Positions 24,334-32,765 of a DNA stretch of 48,094 nt are shown here, in pieces. The position numbers and the translations under genes are program-made. Below the pieces are notes generated by a model. It made no database searches. It worked only from the letters and a program-made list of their open reading frames with translations, and was not told where the DNA came from. Source of the DNA: a virus. The number at the start of each line of letters is the position of its first letter. The first letter of the stretch is position 1. The stretch covers positions 1 to 48,094 of IMG/VR virus record IMGVR_UViG_3300048091_000143; one strand, 5' to 3'.

Positions 24334-24750
24334 TTAGGTCGGGTCCGCTGCGGACACGGCGGTCTTGACGTAGATCGACAGCGGCCGGAATGCGGTCTTG
24401 GCCGCGGCCAGGGTGATGCCGGTACCGAGCGTCAAGGCATTGCCGTTGAACTCGCCCGCCAGGTAGACGCCGCCCAGCGCGTCGCCGGCGGAGGCGTCGA
24501 TATTGTCGGCGGCGATGGCCGACGGATTCTGCGAGCCGTCGGCCGAAGCGCTCAGCGCGAGCACGTACTTGCCCGAGGCGGTGATCTGCCCCAGCACGGC
24601 GCCGCGCGCGATCACCTGGCCGGAAGCGATGGTGACGGTGTCGGTGACGATCTGGTGCGGGCCGGCGATCAGCTGGTCCGGGATGAAGGCATCTGCGGCG
24701 ATGCTGGGAACCTGCGGATTGCCGCCGATCGAGGTAACAGTGAGGGACAT
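24334..24750 (-). CDS. Head decoration protein, lambda gpD family
   Basis: The 138-residue protein contains LIAGPHQIVTDTVTIASGQ, ARGAVLGQITASGKYVLALS and NIDASAGDALGGVYLAGEFN, the typical strands of gpD-type capsid-stabilising trimers. It lies between scaffold and major capsid genes exactly as in lambda. It stabilises the expanded head. Confidence 0.9.
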   Translation of the reverse strand: MSLTVTSIGGNPQVPSIAADAFIPDQLIAGPHQIVTDTVTIASGQVIARGAVLGQITASGKYVLALSASADGSQNPSAIAADNIDASAGDALGGVYLAGEFNGNALTLGTGITLAAAKTAFRPLSIYVKTAVSAADPT

Positions 24751-24776
24751 GCTTTACTCCTGAAGAATTGGATGGA

Positions 24777-25361
24777 TTACGCTTCGCCGCGGCGTTTCTT
24801 GCCCGCCTCGATGATCATCGAGGCCGCGCTGGTCGCGCCGGTGCCCTGCTTGCCGGCCGGAGCGGAGGCTCCGACGTTGGGGATGGTGACGCCGGACATC
24901 CGGGTGGCCAGGCCGCGCGGCTGGGATGCGCCGCCGGCGGCGATGACGCCCAGCATCTCGACTGCCGCTTTCGCGCCCATGCCGGTGTTGAACGCCAGGT
25001 GCGCGGCCATGTCCGGGCGGCCGCCGGCGGCCGGCGAGGCGAAGATGGCGGCGCAGCGTGCGCGCTCGGATTGGCGCGCGGCCTTTTCCTTGTCGCTCTC
25101 GCCGTCTTCCGCCGTGGCGTCGTCCTCGTCGTCTTCCGCTTTGGTGTCGTCCTTGTCGTCTTCGTCCTGGTCGCCGCCGGCGGCCTTGGCGTCCTTCTTG
25201 TCGTCCTTGTCTTCTTCGTCCGGATCGCCGCCCTCGCCTGCCTTGGCGTCCTTCTTGTCCTTCTTGTCGTCCTTGTCGTCGTCGACGCTGGCTGCGGCCG
25301 CCGCCGGCAGGCCCAGCAGGTGCGCGAAGCCGAGCGCAGCGGTAATTTTTGCGAGTTTCAT
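24777..25361 (-). CDS. Putative capsid scaffold protein with acidic linker
   Basis: The 194-residue protein begins MKLAKITAALGFAHLLGL and has a low-complexity Asp/Lys/Glu stretch (about residues 26-95) before ERARCAAIFASPAAGG and a helical C-terminus. An internal Nu3-like scaffold encoded after the protease fits its place, charge and length. I chose ATG 25361 (CTGGAG upstream) instead of the longer ORF start inside the protease gene. The signal-peptide-like start is probably fortuitous. Confidence 0.6.
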   Translation of the reverse strand: MKLAKITAALGFAHLLGLPAAAAASVDDDKDDKKDKKDAKAGEGGDPDEEDKDDKKDAKAAGGDQDEDDKDDTKAEDDEDDATAEDGESDKEKAARQSERARCAAIFASPAAGGRPDMAAHLAFNTGMGAKAAVEMLGVIAAGGASQPRGLATRMSGVTIPNVGASAPAGKQGTGATSAASMIIEAGKKRRGEA

Positions 25362-25374
25362 AGATTCTCCAGGG

Positions 25375-26241
25375 TTAATTGATTTCGGCGAGCAGTGCCC
25401 GAAACGCTGCATCAGGGGCCATGACTTCGTCCGCAAGCCCCTGGCTGACGCCAGCGGCCCCCAAATACGTTGCGGCCTGCGTATCCCGGACTGCTTTTGC
25501 CGAGATATTCCTGTTGCGGGCTACCGTCGAAACGAACAGTTCGCCCATCGTGGTGATGTCGTCCTGGAAGCGCTTGCGCGCGTCCTCGGACAGGGGAATT
25601 TCCGGATGGCCGTCCGCCTTCAGGTCGCCGTAGGTGATGAAGGTGACCTTGAAGCCGGCCGAGGTCAGCGCCTTGGACCAGTCCATGTGCATCCAGATCA
25701 CGCCGACCGAGCCGACGCCGCCGGTGCGCGGCACGACAATCCGGTCCGCGGCGCTGGCGATGGCGTAGGCCGCCGAGTAGGCCGATTCATTCAGGATCGA
25801 CCAGATCGGCTTGGTACCGCGCGCCTTGTAGATGGCGTCGACCAGGTCGAAACAGCCGCTGACCTCGCCGCCCGGGCTGTCGATGTCGAGCATGATCGCC
25901 TTCACGTCCGGATCGGCCATCGCCATCATGAAGTTCTGGCGGATGCCGTCGTAGCCGGTCATGCCGGAATACGGGCGCAGGGTGCCGAGCTTCTGCACCA
26001 GGGTGCCGCAGACCTGGACGATGGCCACGCCGCCGACCACCTCGTAGCCGTGACGCGGATTGCGGCCTGGCGCGCTGTGGTCGTCCCAGTCATCGTCATA
26101 GGCCATCGGCCCGCGCACTGACCGCTCGATCTGGCCGACGCCCAGGCGCTCGGCCAGGGCCGCCATCACGACCTCGGCCTTGCCGGGCGTGATCGCCAGC
26201 GGCACATTGAACAGGCGCTGTGCAAGAAATTCGAATCTCAT
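25375..26241 (-). CDS. S49 family head maturation protease (lambda gpC-like)
   Basis: The 288-residue protein has an SppA-type serine site in ILNESAYSAAYAIAS and the Lys of GDLKADGHP, with VKAIMLDIDSPGGEVSG upstream. It cleaves portal and scaffold in the procapsid. I cut the long ORF to ATG 26241, which overlaps the portal stop (ATGA); the upstream residues are an Arg-rich shadow of the portal. Length is shorter than lambda C because the scaffold is a separate gene. Confidence 0.88.
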   Translation of the reverse strand: MRFEFLAQRLFNVPLAITPGKAEVVMAALAERLGVGQIERSVRGPMAYDDDWDDHSAPGRNPRHGYEVVGGVAIVQVCGTLVQKLGTLRPYSGMTGYDGIRQNFMMAMADPDVKAIMLDIDSPGGEVSGCFDLVDAIYKARGTKPIWSILNESAYSAAYAIASAADRIVVPRTGGVGSVGVIWMHMDWSKALTSAGFKVTFITYGDLKADGHPEIPLSEDARKRFQDDITTMGELFVSTVARNRNISAKAVRDTQAATYLGAAGVSQGLADEVMAPDAAFRALLAEIN

Positions 26242-27875
26242 CAGGTTGCTTCCTCTACTTGTGTGGCCTGGGCCGCGTCGTCGCCGGCGGCCCATTTCGG
26301 CAGCGGCAAGCCCAGTTCCTTGAACCTGGCCACCTCGACCGCGCGCTGGTCCAGGTTGTCGCGCCAGTCCTCGCCGGCCAGCTCCGCGGCTTCCGCCTCG
26401 AGCGTCGACAGGCCAGCATCCATGCCCAGGATCGAGCCCTGCTTCTCCTTGACCGGATCGGTGTAGCCGCGGCCTGGTCCCATCCACTTCGCCCGGGCGT
26501 ATGCCGCGCGACAATCCATGAACGGCGGCGCGCCGGCGGGCAGCGGCAGGTTGTCCACCTCCATCGATTCCTCGACGAAGGCGTTGAAGATCTGCTGGCC
26601 GAAGCCAATCGCATAGTCGATGCGGCGCCGGTCGAAGGTCTTCCAGGCCTCGAGCATTGCTGCGCGGTAGGAGCTGTAGTTCACGTCCGACCAGTTCTGG
26701 GAGATCTGCTGCGTCGACGTGCCGGTGCCGGCTGCGACGTTGCGCAGCATGGCGGCCTCGAACTCGGCAAAATTGCTGTTCGGGCGCGCCGCGGTGACCG
26801 TGTTGATCTTCTCGCCCGGGAACAGGATCGGCATGCGCACGCCGCCGAGCTTGATCTTCGACTGGTCGTGGAAATCTGCCCGCTCGCCCTGGTAGCGGCC
26901 CAGCTCCTCGCCCTCGCCCATGGCGTCTTCGACCATCGACGGATCGAAGGGCGATTCGATGTAGGCGCCGAAGATCGCATTGATGATCGCGGCGTCCAGC
27001 TCGGTGCCGTCGTACTTGATCAGCATCTTCAGGCGCTGCAGCACCGGCGTCAGGATGCCGGCGCCGCCGCGGTGCTGGCCGGCGCGGTCCGCGTCGAAGT
27101 CGTGCACGACGATCGGGCGGCCCCACTCGGTTTCCCGGGCGATCCGGTCCCAGGTCATCGCCTTGGCGGCGCTGAAGTAGTCGCCCTGGTGCGCGCGGCG
27201 GATGTGGTACCAGGCGGCGGCGCCGAATTCGTCGATCTCGACGCCGCCGCGCATGGTGGCCTGGTCGAACTGCAGTTGCGGGTTCGACAGCCGGTCCGGG
27301 TCGATCATCTGCAACGCGGTGGCGTAGCGCGCGCGGCCGGGCGCGACCCGCTGCGGCAGCCATTGCAGGATGCCCAGGGCATCGCCGTCGACGATCTTGT
27401 GGCGAAAGCCCAGGCGCATCATCTGCGGGACGGTCTGGCTGCGCTGGGTGTCGCAATACCGGCCAGGGTCGTAGGCCCACGACCGGTAATGCGCCTCCAG
27501 CGCCTGGCCGAATTCATCGGCCCAGACGTGGTCGAAGGCCTTGATACCGGTCTGCGCGCGCAGCGACTGGTAGTCGGGCTTCGACATCGGCCGGAAATCG
27601 GCGCCGATGACGTTGTCCAGCGTGCGCGTGACGGCGGCGCTGGCCCAGCCATCGTTGCGCACCAGGTCCCGGACACGCGACACGATCGTGTCGCGGTACA
27701 TGTTGAGCTCGCCGTCGGGCGAGGCCAGGTAGGGCGACCAGCTGGCCATATGGTCGCTCGAGCGGTCGGCCGCGTCGTAGGGCGCGCTGCCGCCGCTGAC
27801 CAGCATGGACGCGCGCGACTGGCGGGGCGGCAGCGGCCGGCCGTCCGCGCCGAGGATGGAGACGGGGCTTTCCAT
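26241..27875 (-). CDS. Portal protein, lambda gpB family
   Basis: The 544-residue protein shows SDHMASWSPYLASPDGELN, TLDNVIGADFRPMSKPD, WADEFGQALEAHYRSW and NYSSYRAAMLEAWKTFDRRR, motifs of lambda-type portals. It forms the dodecameric DNA gate and binds terminase. Its ATG overlaps the gpW stop (TGATG). Confidence 0.93.
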   Translation of the reverse strand: MESPVSILGADGRPLPPRQSRASMLVSGGSAPYDAADRSSDHMASWSPYLASPDGELNMYRDTIVSRVRDLVRNDGWASAAVTRTLDNVIGADFRPMSKPDYQSLRAQTGIKAFDHVWADEFGQALEAHYRSWAYDPGRYCDTQRSQTVPQMMRLGFRHKIVDGDALGILQWLPQRVAPGRARYATALQMIDPDRLSNPQLQFDQATMRGGVEIDEFGAAAWYHIRRAHQGDYFSAAKAMTWDRIARETEWGRPIVVHDFDADRAGQHRGGAGILTPVLQRLKMLIKYDGTELDAAIINAIFGAYIESPFDPSMVEDAMGEGEELGRYQGERADFHDQSKIKLGGVRMPILFPGEKINTVTAARPNSNFAEFEAAMLRNVAAGTGTSTQQISQNWSDVNYSSYRAAMLEAWKTFDRRRIDYAIGFGQQIFNAFVEESMEVDNLPLPAGAPPFMDCRAAYARAKWMGPGRGYTDPVKEKQGSILGMDAGLSTLEAEAAELAGEDWRDNLDQRAVEVARFKELGLPLPKWAAGDDAAQATQVEEAT

Positions 27876-28138
27876 CACATGCGGAACCGGAGAGGACGGC
27901 GGGTCCGGCTGATCAGGCCGAGCTGCGCCTGCAGCTGGCGGATCAGCGCGGTCAGCTGCGCAATATTGGTCTGGGTGTAGGTGACGGACTTCGAGCCGTC
28001 GCCCTGGGTATACGAGTACGATGCGCCCTTCGCCCCGGTCGACAGGTCGAGATAGGCCTGCTGCGCTTCCGCGAGCGATGCGCGCAGCTTATCCGTCGAC
28101 ATCCCGGTGAACAGGCTAGTGTTTTGGTTGCTCGACAA
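27875..28138 (-). CDS. gpW-family head-tail connector
   Basis: The 87-residue protein contains LRASLAEAQQAYLDLSTGAKG and SYTQGDGSKSVTYTQTNIAQL, the gpW helix-hairpin-helix pattern, plus a basic tail. The start is probably TTG 28138, two bases after the terminase stop with AGGA nine bases upstream; ATG 28102 is an alternative that would remove 12 residues. gpW seals the portal before tail joining. Confidence 0.85.
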   Translation of the reverse strand: MSSNQNTSLFTGMSTDKLRASLAEAQQAYLDLSTGAKGASYSYTQGDGSKSVTYTQTNIAQLTALIRQLQAQLGLISRTRRPLRFRM

Positions 28139-28140
28139 AA

Positions 28141-30120
28141 TTAGATCCTCGCTAGCCGGCTGGCCAAAGTTCTCTTCTTCGGCGCCTCCGCTGGGGGCGG
28201 CGCCACGTTATTCTCAATTCCCACCCCTACCGCGCCCGTCGGCGCCGCCGCTGGCGTGGCGTCTGGCAGCGGCTCGGCCGGCACATACGGCTGCGCCACC
28301 ACCTCGGCCCGCTTGTTGAGCTTCAGGCCGAAATGCATCAGTCCGCAAAGCGCGCCGTAGGCGTACACGCGGCAGTCGAGCGCCTCGTTGGCCCGGCCGC
28401 CCGGCAGCTCCCAGACCCGATAGGCCTGGCCGCCGGACACCTTGCGCACCGAGCGCTCGGATGTCAGCTGCGCGTAGTAATTGATGTCGCGATCGGCCGG
28501 GAAGTGCATGTAGCCAGGGCCCGGCTTGTCGATATGCAGCCGTGACCGGACCGAGTCCTTGGCCGCGTTGACGCCCAGGATGACCGGCCGGAACGAGGCC
28601 TTGGTGCGCCGCGTCGGCTTCTTCGTCGGCCAGACCGGCGACCGCTTGCCGCCGATCGCCGATTCGCCCTTGATTGCCCACACGCGCCGGCCCAGGCGCT
28701 CCTTCGCGAAGTCGTAGACCTTTTGCGTGTGGTGACCGCCCGAGTCCTGGCATGCGGCCATGATCTCGAACCCGCGCCCGTCGGCCCGGCGCCAGACCCG
28801 CTTGAGGAAGGCATCGAGCCGATTCCATGGATCCGGCGTTTCCATATCGCCTTCGATCACCTCGTAGGCGATCGACCAGGATTCCTCGTTGGCGCCCCAG
28901 CCGACCACCTCGAGCTCGAACCGGTCGTCCTGGGTGTCGACGCCGACGGTCAGCACCGCCACGCCGTCGGGCACTTCGGCCGCCCAGTTCTCGCCGCGCG
29001 CGGCCAGTTTCGTTTCGTTGAGCGCCTTGTCGCCGCGGTCCTCGTACGGCTCGCCCAGCACCAGGTTGATGAACGTCTGGCGCAGCAGCGGATCGTCCTT
29101 CACCCGCAGCCACTCGGCCACCAGGTTGCGCCAGGACGCATTCGGGAACAGCGAATAGCCGGCCCAGATGTGGAAGCTGGCATGCCCCTTGAACGGCCTG
29201 GCGGCGATCCAGCGGCCGGCGGTGACCATATCCGGCTTGTCCTCGTCCTTGATGACGCAGCCGGTGACCTTGCAGACGTAGTAGACCGACTCGGGGATGC
29301 CGACGCCGTTCTCGTCCTTGTCCCACTTCATCCCGTACGGGGTGTCCGGGCCGCCCCACTCCAGCACCTGCAGCTCGCCGCAGTGCGGGCAAGGCACGTG
29401 GTAGCGCCGCTGATCGCCCTCAAGGAACGCTTTCTCGATGCGCGAATAGCCCTTCACGGTCGGCGTGCTGCCGATGACGATCTTGCGATTCCAGAAAGAC
29501 TCCGAGCGCTTCACGCCCAGCGAGATCTGGTCGCCTTCCGCGCCGGCGCCGCCGGTCGGGTAACCGTCCACCTCGTCGAACAGGATGACGCGCGCGGTGA
29601 TGCGGCGGAAGCCGCCCGGGCTGTTCGCGCCCACGAAGGTGATGCTCGAGCCGTTCCTGAGCACCTTCTTCAGGATGGTCTGGTTGCTATCCTTGGCCTT
29701 GCTGTCTCCGGCCAGGTCCGCCAGCACCGGGGTATCGCGCAGCATCGGCACGATCTCGGTCTTGCTGTAATCCTCCGCGTCCTCCACCCGAGGCTGCACG
29801 ACCAGGATCGGCGCCGGATCCTGGTGCAGGTAGAAGCCGACCACGTGGTCGAGGATTTTCGTGTAGCCGACCCGGGCCGACTTGATGACCGACACCATCT
29901 CGACCGTCGGGTCGGTGATGGCGTCCATGATCCCGTTCTGGTACGGGAAGGCCCGGAACCGGCCGGTCTGGGCGCTCGTTTCCTTCGAGAGCACGGCATA
30001 GCGTTCAGCCCACTGGCTCAGCGTCAGCTTGGGCGGGGGCTGCAGGTTCTTGAGCCGGGCGTTCGCCAGCTCGCGACGGAAGATGGACAGACCGTGCGCA
30101 TATCGGCTAGCTGTCTCCAT
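28141..30120 (-). CDS. terL: Terminase large subunit, lambda gpA family
   Basis: The 659-residue protein has the adaptin-like ATPase motif VSVIKSARVGYTKIL (about residue 78-92), Walker B RVILFDEVDGYP, a zinc-like CPHCGELQVLEWGG motif and the nuclease start VLTVGVDTQDDRFELEVVGWG. It drives DNA packaging and makes the end cuts. The gpA family is usually a cos cutter, so cohesive ends are expected. The start overlaps the small-subunit gene by 14 bases. Confidence 0.95.
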   Translation of the reverse strand: METASRYAHGLSIFRRELANARLKNLQPPPKLTLSQWAERYAVLSKETSAQTGRFRAFPYQNGIMDAITDPTVEMVSVIKSARVGYTKILDHVVGFYLHQDPAPILVVQPRVEDAEDYSKTEIVPMLRDTPVLADLAGDSKAKDSNQTILKKVLRNGSSITFVGANSPGGFRRITARVILFDEVDGYPTGGAGAEGDQISLGVKRSESFWNRKIVIGSTPTVKGYSRIEKAFLEGDQRRYHVPCPHCGELQVLEWGGPDTPYGMKWDKDENGVGIPESVYYVCKVTGCVIKDEDKPDMVTAGRWIAARPFKGHASFHIWAGYSLFPNASWRNLVAEWLRVKDDPLLRQTFINLVLGEPYEDRGDKALNETKLAARGENWAAEVPDGVAVLTVGVDTQDDRFELEVVGWGANEESWSIAYEVIEGDMETPDPWNRLDAFLKRVWRRADGRGFEIMAACQDSGGHHTQKVYDFAKERLGRRVWAIKGESAIGGKRSPVWPTKKPTRRTKASFRPVILGVNAAKDSVRSRLHIDKPGPGYMHFPADRDINYYAQLTSERSVRKVSGGQAYRVWELPGGRANEALDCRVYAYGALCGLMHFGLKLNKRAEVVAQPYVPAEPLPDATPAAAPTGAVGVGIENNVAPPPAEAPKKRTLASRLARI

Positions 30121-30658
30121 CTTTGGTCAGTTCCTCGAGCGCTTCCGTGATCAGCTCCTGCAGCACGTCCTGCACCTCGGTGACCGTCTTGAGCCGGTGG
30201 ACGCGCGGCGCGTGCTCGGCCGGGATCGACAGCAGGCGGGTTCGCACCTTGGCATACTCCTCCCCGACCGCGGCGGCAACCACCGCTGCTTCGACCACCA
30301 GGCCCGCATCCTTGTCGTAATTGAGCTGGGCAGCCAGGGCGAGGTAGTTTTCCTTGACGCGCCTCGCTTCCTCGAGCGTCATGTCGGCGCCGGTGGCCAT
30401 CATGATCCGGGTGACGGCCTGCTCGGTCGTCTCGCCGGCGCGCGTCGCGGGTAACGCAGGTAACGCGTTACCCTCGTTACCCTGATCGTTACCCCCCTTG
30501 AGGCCGGCGGCGCGGTATTTCTGGAGGTAGGCATCGGACGCCTCGACGTCGACGCCACCCTCGGCCAGGACCAGTTTTCCCTCTTGCTTCCACTGCGTTA
30601 CGGTCTTTTTGCTGACGCCGCGAAGGCGCGCGTATTCGGCCTGCGAGACGATCGTCAT
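30107..30658 (-). CDS. terS: Terminase small subunit, Nu1-like
   Basis: The 183-residue protein opens with an HTH (MTIVSQAEYARLRGVSKKTV, TQWKQEGKLV) as in Nu1, followed by a linker GNDQGNEGNALPALPA and helices that contact the large subunit. The linker codons are themselves copies of GGTAACG, part of the CGTTACCC cluster at 30449-30674. The HTH probably reads a site near the gene, as Nu1 does at cosB. No normal ribosome site is seen; the repeats lie directly ahead of the ATG. Confidence 0.88.
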   Translation of the reverse strand: MTIVSQAEYARLRGVSKKTVTQWKQEGKLVLAEGGVDVEASDAYLQKYRAAGLKGGNDQGNEGNALPALPATRAGETTEQAVTRIMMATGADMTLEEARRVKENYLALAAQLNYDKDAGLVVEAAVVAAAVGEEYAKVRTRLLSIPAEHAPRVHRLKTVTEVQDVLQELITEALEELTKDGDS

Positions 30659-30674
30659 GCGTTACCCGTTACCC
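30449..30674. repeat. Cluster of CGTTACCC octamers in and ahead of terS (candidate packaging site)
   Basis: Five copies of CGTTACCC (30466, 30475, 30487, 30660, 30667) and one inverted GGGTAACG (30449) occur within 226 bases; a seventh near copy at 30459 makes the perfect palindrome GGTAACGCGTTACC (30459-30472). Chance would give far less than one. Position at the small terminase gene resembles lambda cosB R sites or pac sites. Confidence 0.6.
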
Positions 30675-30811
30675 AAATTTGAAAATTTTTTAGCTAGTCG
30701 GAGCCCGGGGCGCGCAATCCCCACGATGCAGGAAGGCCCAGGAGGGACCCGCTCGTAGCGTTGCACGAAAGCAACATGTCGGCAGGCCCGACCCGGACCG
30801 CATACCCAGCG

Positions 30812-30976
30812 TCACCGCGCCGGTGAAAGGCCATCGATCAGCTCCTGCGCATCCGTTATCGGCCCGCCCTCGTGGCTGAAGCTGATGAGGCAGGCGTCTT
30901 GACCATTCCACTGATAGACCGCGACTTCTAAGCGGCTGTCTGCGATGTCCACGCCCGCAGTGATGATCCGGTCCAT
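30812..30976 (-). CDS. Unknown 54-residue phage protein
   Basis: The frame begins MDRIITAGVDIADSRLEVAV with GAGGA seven bases ahead and ends ELIDGLSPAR. It follows the NinX-like gene by seven bases. The sequence looks like a small alpha/beta protein (VYQWNGQDACLISFSHEGG). No family recognised. A 150-bp non-coding stretch follows before the small terminase. Confidence 0.5.
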   Translation of the reverse strand: MDRIITAGVDIADSRLEVAVYQWNGQDACLISFSHEGGPITDAQELIDGLSPAR

Positions 30977-30983
30977 GCATTCC

Positions 30984-31346
30984 TCACTTGTAATCATTGA
31001 CCTCAAAGCCGAACTTGCTGGCCACGTAGGCGCGCATGGCAGCGACCAACGCTGTCTCGCCGCTTTGTGCATCGCTGACAATCGAGCCATCGTCCCAGCC
31101 GTGGATGCCGCCCAGTGCTGCAAACCAGACGGTGGCGTCGTCCGGGGAGTGGCCATCGTGGCGCCAGATACTGATCTGCTCGCGATCAATGATCGGACCG
31201 CCACATGCCCAGCTCTTCGAAGGCTCATAATGGCGGGCTCCGTCCCACCTGTTGGCGGCAATGGAGCATCGACCATAGCCACTGATCATCGCGGTGCCCC
31301 AAACGCCAGGCTGAATGGTGTAGCACTTGCCCTCTGCGCGCGCCAC
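30984..31346 (-). CDS. NinX-like (DUF2591) protein, 5' end cut off by a TGA
   Basis: The ORF from GTG 31346 gives 120 residues with WDGARHYEPSKSWACGGPIIDREQ and ISIWRHDGH, typical of phage NinX/DUF2591 proteins. Upstream in the same frame the expected N-terminus is still readable (KVADLSGAELDL from TTG 31388 with AGGAG), but TGA at 31349-31347 stands where the family usually has Trp. Either the GTG right after the TGA restarts translation or the protein is lost. The role of NinX in phages is not well defined. Confidence 0.7.
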   Translation of the reverse strand: MARAEGKCYTIQPGVWGTAMISGYGRCSIAANRWDGARHYEPSKSWACGGPIIDREQISIWRHDGHSPDDATVWFAALGGIHGWDDGSIVSDAQSGETALVAAMRAYVASKFGFEVNDYK

Positions 31347-31388
31347 TCACAGATCCAGCTCCGCGCCGGATAAGTCTGCAACTTTCAA
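31347..31388 (-). pseudogene. Disconnected 5' end of the NinX-like gene
   Basis: AGGAG, a TTG start and 13 codons (LKVADLSGAELDL) precede an in-frame TGA. Changing this TGA to TGG would restore LDLWVARAEG, a familiar DUF2591 motif. It is a single-base nonsense change by inspection, assuming no sequencing error. Confidence 0.6.
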
Positions 31389-31397
31389 ATCGATCTC

Positions 31398-32069
31398 CTA
31401 TCGCGCCGTCGCCAGCGCCTTTTCCAACGCCGCCTCGAACTCGGGCACCAGGCGCCGGCTGACGACCTTCTCCGCGATCTCGGCGAAGTGCAGCCGTGTG
31501 TTGACGGGTAGTGCGTCACCGAATCGGATCAGCAGCTTGAGGCGCGCCTGCGGTCCTTTGTTCAGGCCTCGCAATCTCTTCCCGTTTGCAGCCAGCAGCG
31601 TGACCTTGCTCGGATCGACCACGCGTTGCCACACTCCGTTGACCGGGCCGGCCTTGGTCCTGACCGTGCCGATGAAGACATCGGGCCGCGCTTTGAGCCT
31701 GGCCAGCGTGTTGCGCGGCAGCTGGCCGTACGGATCCAGCCTGATATCCTTCGGGTTCAGCAGCGCTTTGCTGTTCAGGAAGTGCTTGCCGCCGGTCTCG
31801 TAGGGTTCGAGGTATTTCGCGCTGGCGTCCTTGATGAACACCATGACCGACTGCTCAGCCTTGGTAGCGCGCGTCATCCCGACTGACTTCTGCGTGAACG
31901 GGCGGGGATTCCGGAAGGTCGCCTTTATGTTCGCTTCTTCACTGGCCTTGATGCGCTTGCCCACGGCATTCAATGCCTGCGCGGTGGCGAACGGCACTTG
32001 CTTGCGCGCGATCGCATCCAGCTCGCGGGTCAGGGCCTTGATGTTCGAGCTGACGTCGATCTTAAACAT
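31398..32069 (-). CDS. Phage neck/virion-assembly-like protein
   Basis: The 223-residue protein begins MFKIDVSSNIKALTRELDAI and contains VPFATAQALNAVGKRIK, FTQKSVGMTRATKAEQSVMVFIKD and KYLEPYETGGKH. This is the layout of phage virion-morphogenesis/gp10-like neck proteins. It is unusual that it lies ahead of the terminase rather than after the capsid. It starts three bases after the repeat protein. Family assignment is moderate; role probably structural. Confidence 0.55.
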   Translation of the reverse strand: MFKIDVSSNIKALTRELDAIARKQVPFATAQALNAVGKRIKASEEANIKATFRNPRPFTQKSVGMTRATKAEQSVMVFIKDASAKYLEPYETGGKHFLNSKALLNPKDIRLDPYGQLPRNTLARLKARPDVFIGTVRTKAGPVNGVWQRVVDPSKVTLLAANGKRLRGLNKGPQARLKLLIRFGDALPVNTRLHFAEIAEKVVSRRLVPEFEAALEKALATAR

Positions 32070-32072
32070 GGG

Positions 32073-32765
32073 TCAGGATGGAACGTAAAGGTGGCCCGAG
32101 CCGTCATCCGGCAGAACGAGCGTTTCTTGTCGGCTGGTTTGGGCGATGCAAATAGGTGCGTAAGTGACGCCTCCGACCCCGCCCCCGATCACCTGACTTA
32201 CCAGCGCACCATCAATGTCCGCCGCACCGTGGATCATGGTTGCTGCGCTCTCATCCGTGCCGTCAACCGCAACGATCTGCCACTCGGCGAACACGATGGT
32301 ATCCCCATCAGGCAGCGCACCAGTGAAATCGACCGTGAACACCTCGCGCTCGATGCTTCTCTTTGGACTGAAATTCTTGAGCGAGCCCGCGGCATAGTAT
32401 CGGTTACGCGCTAAGCCCGGGTAGATCATCGGGGCCGGGATGAGATCGACCAGTTGCACCCCTTCGATCTGATACGAGCACACCAGGTCGCGCGAAACTG
32501 CGGCGCGGATGCTGTAGGCGCAGTCCAGCGAAGCGGAGACCGGCGTCATGGTCACCGGGCCAGCTATCGCATAGCTGCATGCCAGATCGGCTGAAACCTG
32601 GGACCGGACCGCATACGCTGCCGAGAGATCAGCCGAAACCGAAGCCCGGACGGCGTAGCTGCAGACCAGGTCGGCGGATACCGATGTCAGTGCCGCGGGC
32701 GCATCCAGCGGCGCCAGGTAGACGGCGCCATCGATCAATGCGGGGTGTAGGTAGACGGTCGTCAT
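32073..32765 (-). CDS. Unknown late protein with VSADL-type tandem repeats
   Basis: The 230-residue protein has five near-repeats of about 13-19 residues between residues 27 and 104 (VSADLVCSYAVRA, VSADLSAAYAVRS, VSADLACSYAIAG, VSASLDCAYSIRA, VSRDLVCSYQIEG), each with alternating strand pattern and often Cys. A C-terminal domain (FTVDFTGALPDGDTIVFAEW onward) resembles phage structural beta domains. It directly follows the LamG/SGNH gene (one-base gap) and is likely its virion partner. No family recognised. Confidence 0.6.
   Translation of the reverse strand: MTTVYLHPALIDGAVYLAPLDAPAALTSVSADLVCSYAVRASVSADLSAAYAVRSQVSADLACSYAIAGPVTMTPVSASLDCAYSIRAAVSRDLVCSYQIEGVQLVDLIPAPMIYPGLARNRYYAAGSLKNFSPKRSIEREVFTVDFTGALPDGDTIVFAEWQIVAVDGTDESAATMIHGAADIDGALVSQVIGGGVGGVTYAPICIAQTSRQETLVLPDDGSGHLYVPS

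Noticed and set aside
23710-26121. 803-codon plus-strand ORF opposite capsid genes
   Set aside because: Antisense shadow across four recognised head genes; no domain and skewed composition.
26220-30150. Long plus-strand ORFs opposite portal and terminase (586 and 475 codons)
   Set aside because: Shadows of well-supported minus-strand genes; no motifs or ribosome sites.
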